Part shown: positions 62,168 through 64,000 of the stretch, one piece after another
Numbering within the stretch: position 1 is the stretch's first letter
Layout: each line of letters opens with the position of its first letter
Source of the DNA: Oscillospiraceae bacterium
GTDB lineage: Bacteria; Bacillota; Clostridia; Oscillospirales; Oscillospiraceae
Direction of reading: 5' to 3'
Assembly: GCA_015068225.1 (NCBI GenBank)
Contig: SVKX01000002.1
Coordinates: forward strand, 94,674 to 158,673
DNA length: 64,000 nt
The notes under the pieces: generated by a model
Databases searched by the model: none
The model's input: only the letters and a program-made list of their open reading frames with translations
What the model was told of the DNA's origin: nothing
Position numbers and translations under genes: made by a program

Positions 62168-62374
62168 ATGAAGATGGATGAAGTGATTGCAAGGATCAAT
62201 GCCCTTGCAAAAAAAGCAAAGGAAGAAGGACTGACGCAGGAAGAGCTTGCGGAGCGGGATAAGCTCCGCAGAATCTATATCGATTCTGTAAAAGGCAACC
62301 TTATTGCGCAGTTGGAGAATACCTACATTGTCTCCCCGGACGGTACAAAGAAAAAAGTCACACCCAAGCAGTGA
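62168..62374 (+). CDS. DUF896 family protein (YnzC-like)
   Basis: 68 residues: 'RINALAKKAKEEGLTQEELA' and 'ERDKLRRIYIDSVKGNLIAQ' are the DUF896 core, a short helical hairpin followed by a tail. GTGAGGTTTGAACG precedes the ATG. The function of the family is not settled; B. subtilis YnzC is linked to the SOS region. It is the last gene of the operon. Confidence 0.92.
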   Translation: MKMDEVIARINALAKKAKEEGLTQEELAERDKLRRIYIDSVKGNLIAQLENTYIVSPDGTKKKVTPKQ

Positions 62375-62412
62375 GATTGCCTCACTGCACGCATGTTCCG
62401 GCAACTTTGCTC

Positions 62413-62441
62413 TTGACAAACAAAATGGCATATGCTAGAAT
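62413..62441 (+). promoter_or_regulatory. Promoter of tRNA-Ser
   Basis: TTGACA, a 17-bp spacer and TAGAAT, ending 39 bp before the tRNA. Confidence 0.85.
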
Positions 62442-62480
62442 ACTTTGGCAATCAATTGAATACCGCTGTGTATTTGATTC

Positions 62481-62572
62481 GGAGTGATACCCAAGAGGCC
62501 GAAGGGGCTCCCCTGCTAAGGGAGTAGGCGTCTAAAAAGCGCGCGAGGGTTCAAATCCCTCTCACTCCGCCA
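62481..62572 (+). tRNA. tRNA-Ser (anticodon GCU)
   Basis: 92 nt including an encoded CCA. Acceptor stem GGAGTGA/TCACTCC with discriminator G, anticodon loop CTGCTAA (GCT at 62515-62517) on stem CTCCC/GGGAG, a long variable arm typical of tRNA-Ser, and T-loop GAGGGTTCAAATCCCTC. It reads AGC/AGU codons. The gene's 3' end faces the integrase gene and is the likely attachment site. Confidence 0.97.
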
Positions 62573-62575
62573 GTG

Positions 62576-62609
62576 AAATCCGGTTAGGAAGTTAGTCCTG
62601 ACCGGATTT
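62576..62609 (+). terminator. Terminator after tRNA-Ser
   Basis: AAATCCGGT/ACCGGATTT with an inner AGGA/TCCT helix, followed by TTC-TTTG. Confidence 0.75.
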
Positions 62610-62669
62610 TTCTTTGTTTTACGCCACTTTTGGTCTTGAAAAGTTCAGTGCACATAGACTAAATTTCGG

Positions 62670-62692
62670 TTTTTCCCTTACTTTTTCCCTTA
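62670..62692 (-). repeat. Two 12-bp direct repeats at the end of the integrase gene
   Basis: On the minus strand TAAGGGAAAAAG then TAAGGGAAAAAC, one overlapping the integrase stop codon. The spacing and place fit arm-type integrase binding sites. Confidence 0.55.
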
Positions 62693-63901
62693 TAGATTGA
62701 GAATGTCGTTGATATAAGCCTGCATTCGGCCTGCACTGGCTTCCTGCATTTGATAAGTTACATGTCCATAGACATCCAAAGTAAAGGCTGCTGTGGCATG
62801 GCCAAGGTTGCCTTGAACGGTCTTGATGTCATCTCCGGAACGCAGAGATGCAACCGCATAACTGTGTCGTAGATCGTGAAATCTTGCGTCTGGCCTACCA
62901 ATGGCTGCTACAATTTCTTTAAAATTTCTTACCACAGTCTGGGGAATCAGGTTTCCACCCAACTCATTTGTAAAAACCAAATTCAGAGGATTGGACCAAG
63001 CGGCTCCTGCTTTCTCCTTGTGTTCATACTGTTGGAGTTTCCGATTTCGCAACAACTGCATAACCCAAGGGGCGGGCATAATTCTGCGCGGCTTATCGTT
63101 CTTCAGAGAAACCAATCGGAACTGACCGCCCGGTTTCTTTTCCTTTTGGAGCTGCTTGCTGATCAGAATGGTGCCTCTCATAAAGTCTACTCGGTCCCAG
63201 GTCAGGCCGAGAGCCTCTCCCTCCCGCATGCCTGTAAACAGTGTGATTGTGTACAGGAGTTCCAGCGGATGCCCTTTGGCCGCGTCCAGAAACAGCTTTG
63301 TTTCCGCTTCATCCAGCGGTTGCAGTTCCTTCTTCTCAACGCGCGGAAGGATGCAGGCGTTTGTGGGATTGAACCGGATGTATCCATTGGCAACTGCCTG
63401 CTGTAGGGCTTTGTGAAGGATTCCGTGGACATTTTTCACTGTCTTGGGCGAACTTGGAGCACGATCATTTGTCGGTTCTCTCAGGGCGTTGTAAAAGCTC
63501 TGGACCAAATGGGTATCCAGTGCATCCATTCGAATTGCTCCCAAACCGGGTTTTATGTGCGTCCTGATCGTGGCATTATAAGCAGCAACTGTGGATTCTT
63601 TCACGCCTCCTAAATACTGCTTTGCCCAGACATCCATCCATTCACCGACTGTCATTTTAGAAGGCGCGATGTAGGTGCCGGAATCAAGGGACGAGATGGC
63701 TGCTTTCAGCTTTTGGGCAACTTCTTTTTGCGATTTACCCGATATACTGCGTTGGATCTGTTTCCCTGTTCCGGGATCAAACCCTTCCGTATATCGGGCT
63801 TCATAATAGATATAGGTCTTTCCGTTGACTGTTCTGGTCTTTTTGCGGATATTACCCATTCCTGAAGCCGCTTTACTGTTTTTGTTTTTGCTCTGCGGCA
63901 T
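62690..63901 (-). CDS. int: Tyrosine recombinase/integrase of an integrative element
   Basis: 403 residues. A basic N-terminal arm-binding region ('NIRKKTRTVNGKTYIYYEARY', a beta-sheet domain) is followed by a SAM-like core-binding domain (about 65-150) and the catalytic domain with Arg in 'FTGMREGEALGL', 'HDLRHSYAVASL' (HxxR), 'GHATAAFTLDVYGHV' (His, nucleophile Tyr). AAAGGAGTAATATTT precedes the ATG at 63901. It mediates site-specific insertion at the adjacent tRNA. Confidence 0.95.
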   Translation of the reverse strand: MPQSKNKNSKAASGMGNIRKKTRTVNGKTYIYYEARYTEGFDPGTGKQIQRSISGKSQKEVAQKLKAAISSLDSGTYIAPSKMTVGEWMDVWAKQYLGGVKESTVAAYNATIRTHIKPGLGAIRMDALDTHLVQSFYNALREPTNDRAPSSPKTVKNVHGILHKALQQAVANGYIRFNPTNACILPRVEKKELQPLDEAETKLFLDAAKGHPLELLYTITLFTGMREGEALGLTWDRVDFMRGTILISKQLQKEKKPGGQFRLVSLKNDKPRRIMPAPWVMQLLRNRKLQQYEHKEKAGAAWSNPLNLVFTNELGGNLIPQTVVRNFKEIVAAIGRPDARFHDLRHSYAVASLRSGDDIKTVQGNLGHATAAFTLDVYGHVTYQMQEASAGRMQAYINDILNL

Positions 63902-63920
63902 AAATATTACTCCTTTCTTT

Positions 63921-63971
63921 GCCGCATAGCAGGTACACCAATATTATACCATAAATGCGGCTTATCCGCAA
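63921..63971 (-). promoter_or_regulatory. Integrase promoter bracketed by an inverted repeat
   Basis: On the minus strand TTGCGG, a 17-bp spacer and TATAAT. GCCGCAT and ATGCGGC (63921-63927 and 63955-63961) flank the -10 region, a plausible operator for an element-encoded repressor or Int itself. Confidence 0.6.
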
Positions 63972-64000
63972 TGAAATTAGTTCTTTTTCAGGTAGTCAAC

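Larger units (their letters stand above)
62573..64000. mobile_element. One end of an integrative element inserted at tRNA-Ser
   Basis: A tyrosine integrase gene faces and directly adjoins the 3' end of tRNA-Ser(GCU), the classic arrangement of integrative elements or prophages. Only 1.4 kb is visible; the rest, including the other att copy and any cargo, lies beyond the right edge. Confidence 0.65.

Overview
The window reads as a chromosomal segment of a spore-forming, low-G+C-lineage Firmicute of class Clostridia, most likely Oscillospirales and probably gut-associated. The evidence is a PolC-type polymerase, an alanine T-box leader, an L10 leader with attenuator, Rex, the spoIIGA-sigE sporulation pair with a DUF3794/LysM spore-coat type protein, RNase M5, glnS and an alpha-L-rhamnosidase. 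Base composition looks near 50 percent G+C. Almost all of the window is core chromosome. Only the last 1.4 kb, next to a tRNA-Ser gene, looks mobile.

Layout. 1-6.8 kb: a class A penicillin-binding protein (cut by the window edge) with an unusual four-cysteine insertion, two small proteins, a probable 6S RNA, a membrane-anchored parvulin isomerase, a TSUP transporter split into two half-genes, ruvX and tspO. 6.8-11.7 kb: rpmG-secE-nusG-rplK-rplA, then an inverted lipoprotein gene, then rplJ-rplL. The lipoprotein gene has its own consensus promoter, a 28-codon leader peptide and a terminator/antiterminator pair. I consider this leader the most interesting object in the window. 11.7-24 kb: a membrane protein, a GH3 lipoprotein, mrp, then nudix/ABC-F/rnmV/holA/comEC and alaS behind a T-box. 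24-27 kb: pepF with a small partner, and a DMT exporter.

27-38.4 kb is one long minus-strand run: pyrH-frr-uppS-cdsA-dxr-rseP-ispG-polC-nucleoside phosphorylase. It joins UMP kinase, ribosome recycling, undecaprenyl diphosphate and CDP-diacylglycerol synthesis, the MEP isoprenoid pathway and replication. 38.5-45 kb: glnS, rex with a striking 16-bp-phased dyad at its promoter, spoIIGA-sigE under a promoter with a 21-bp spacer (the geometry of Spo0A-activated spoIIG promoters), DUF951, a three-S1-domain protein and rarA. 45-47.5 kb: two adjacent G3E (CobW/COG0523) GTPases. One carries a His/Cys-rich tandem array and the other is fused to a YcgQ-like (DUF1980) domain; together they suggest metal handling. 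47.6-53.3 kb: a sporulation DUF3794-LysM protein, an unannotated 49-residue membrane protein, a class B PBP with an FHA-fused FtsW/RodA partner, and endonuclease IV. 53.4-62.4 kb: a WYL regulator, a lipoprotein, DUF1294, a CPBP protease, two FAD-dependent oxidoreductases, a GH78 enzyme, a YlmH-like S4 protein and a DUF896 protein. 62.4-64 kb: tRNA-Ser(GCU) and, facing it, a tyrosine integrase that marks one end of an integrated element continuing past the window.

Limits: all calls come from reading motifs, translation starts and stem complementarity by eye. No alignment, folding or database search was run. Site coordinates counted by hand may be off by a base or two.
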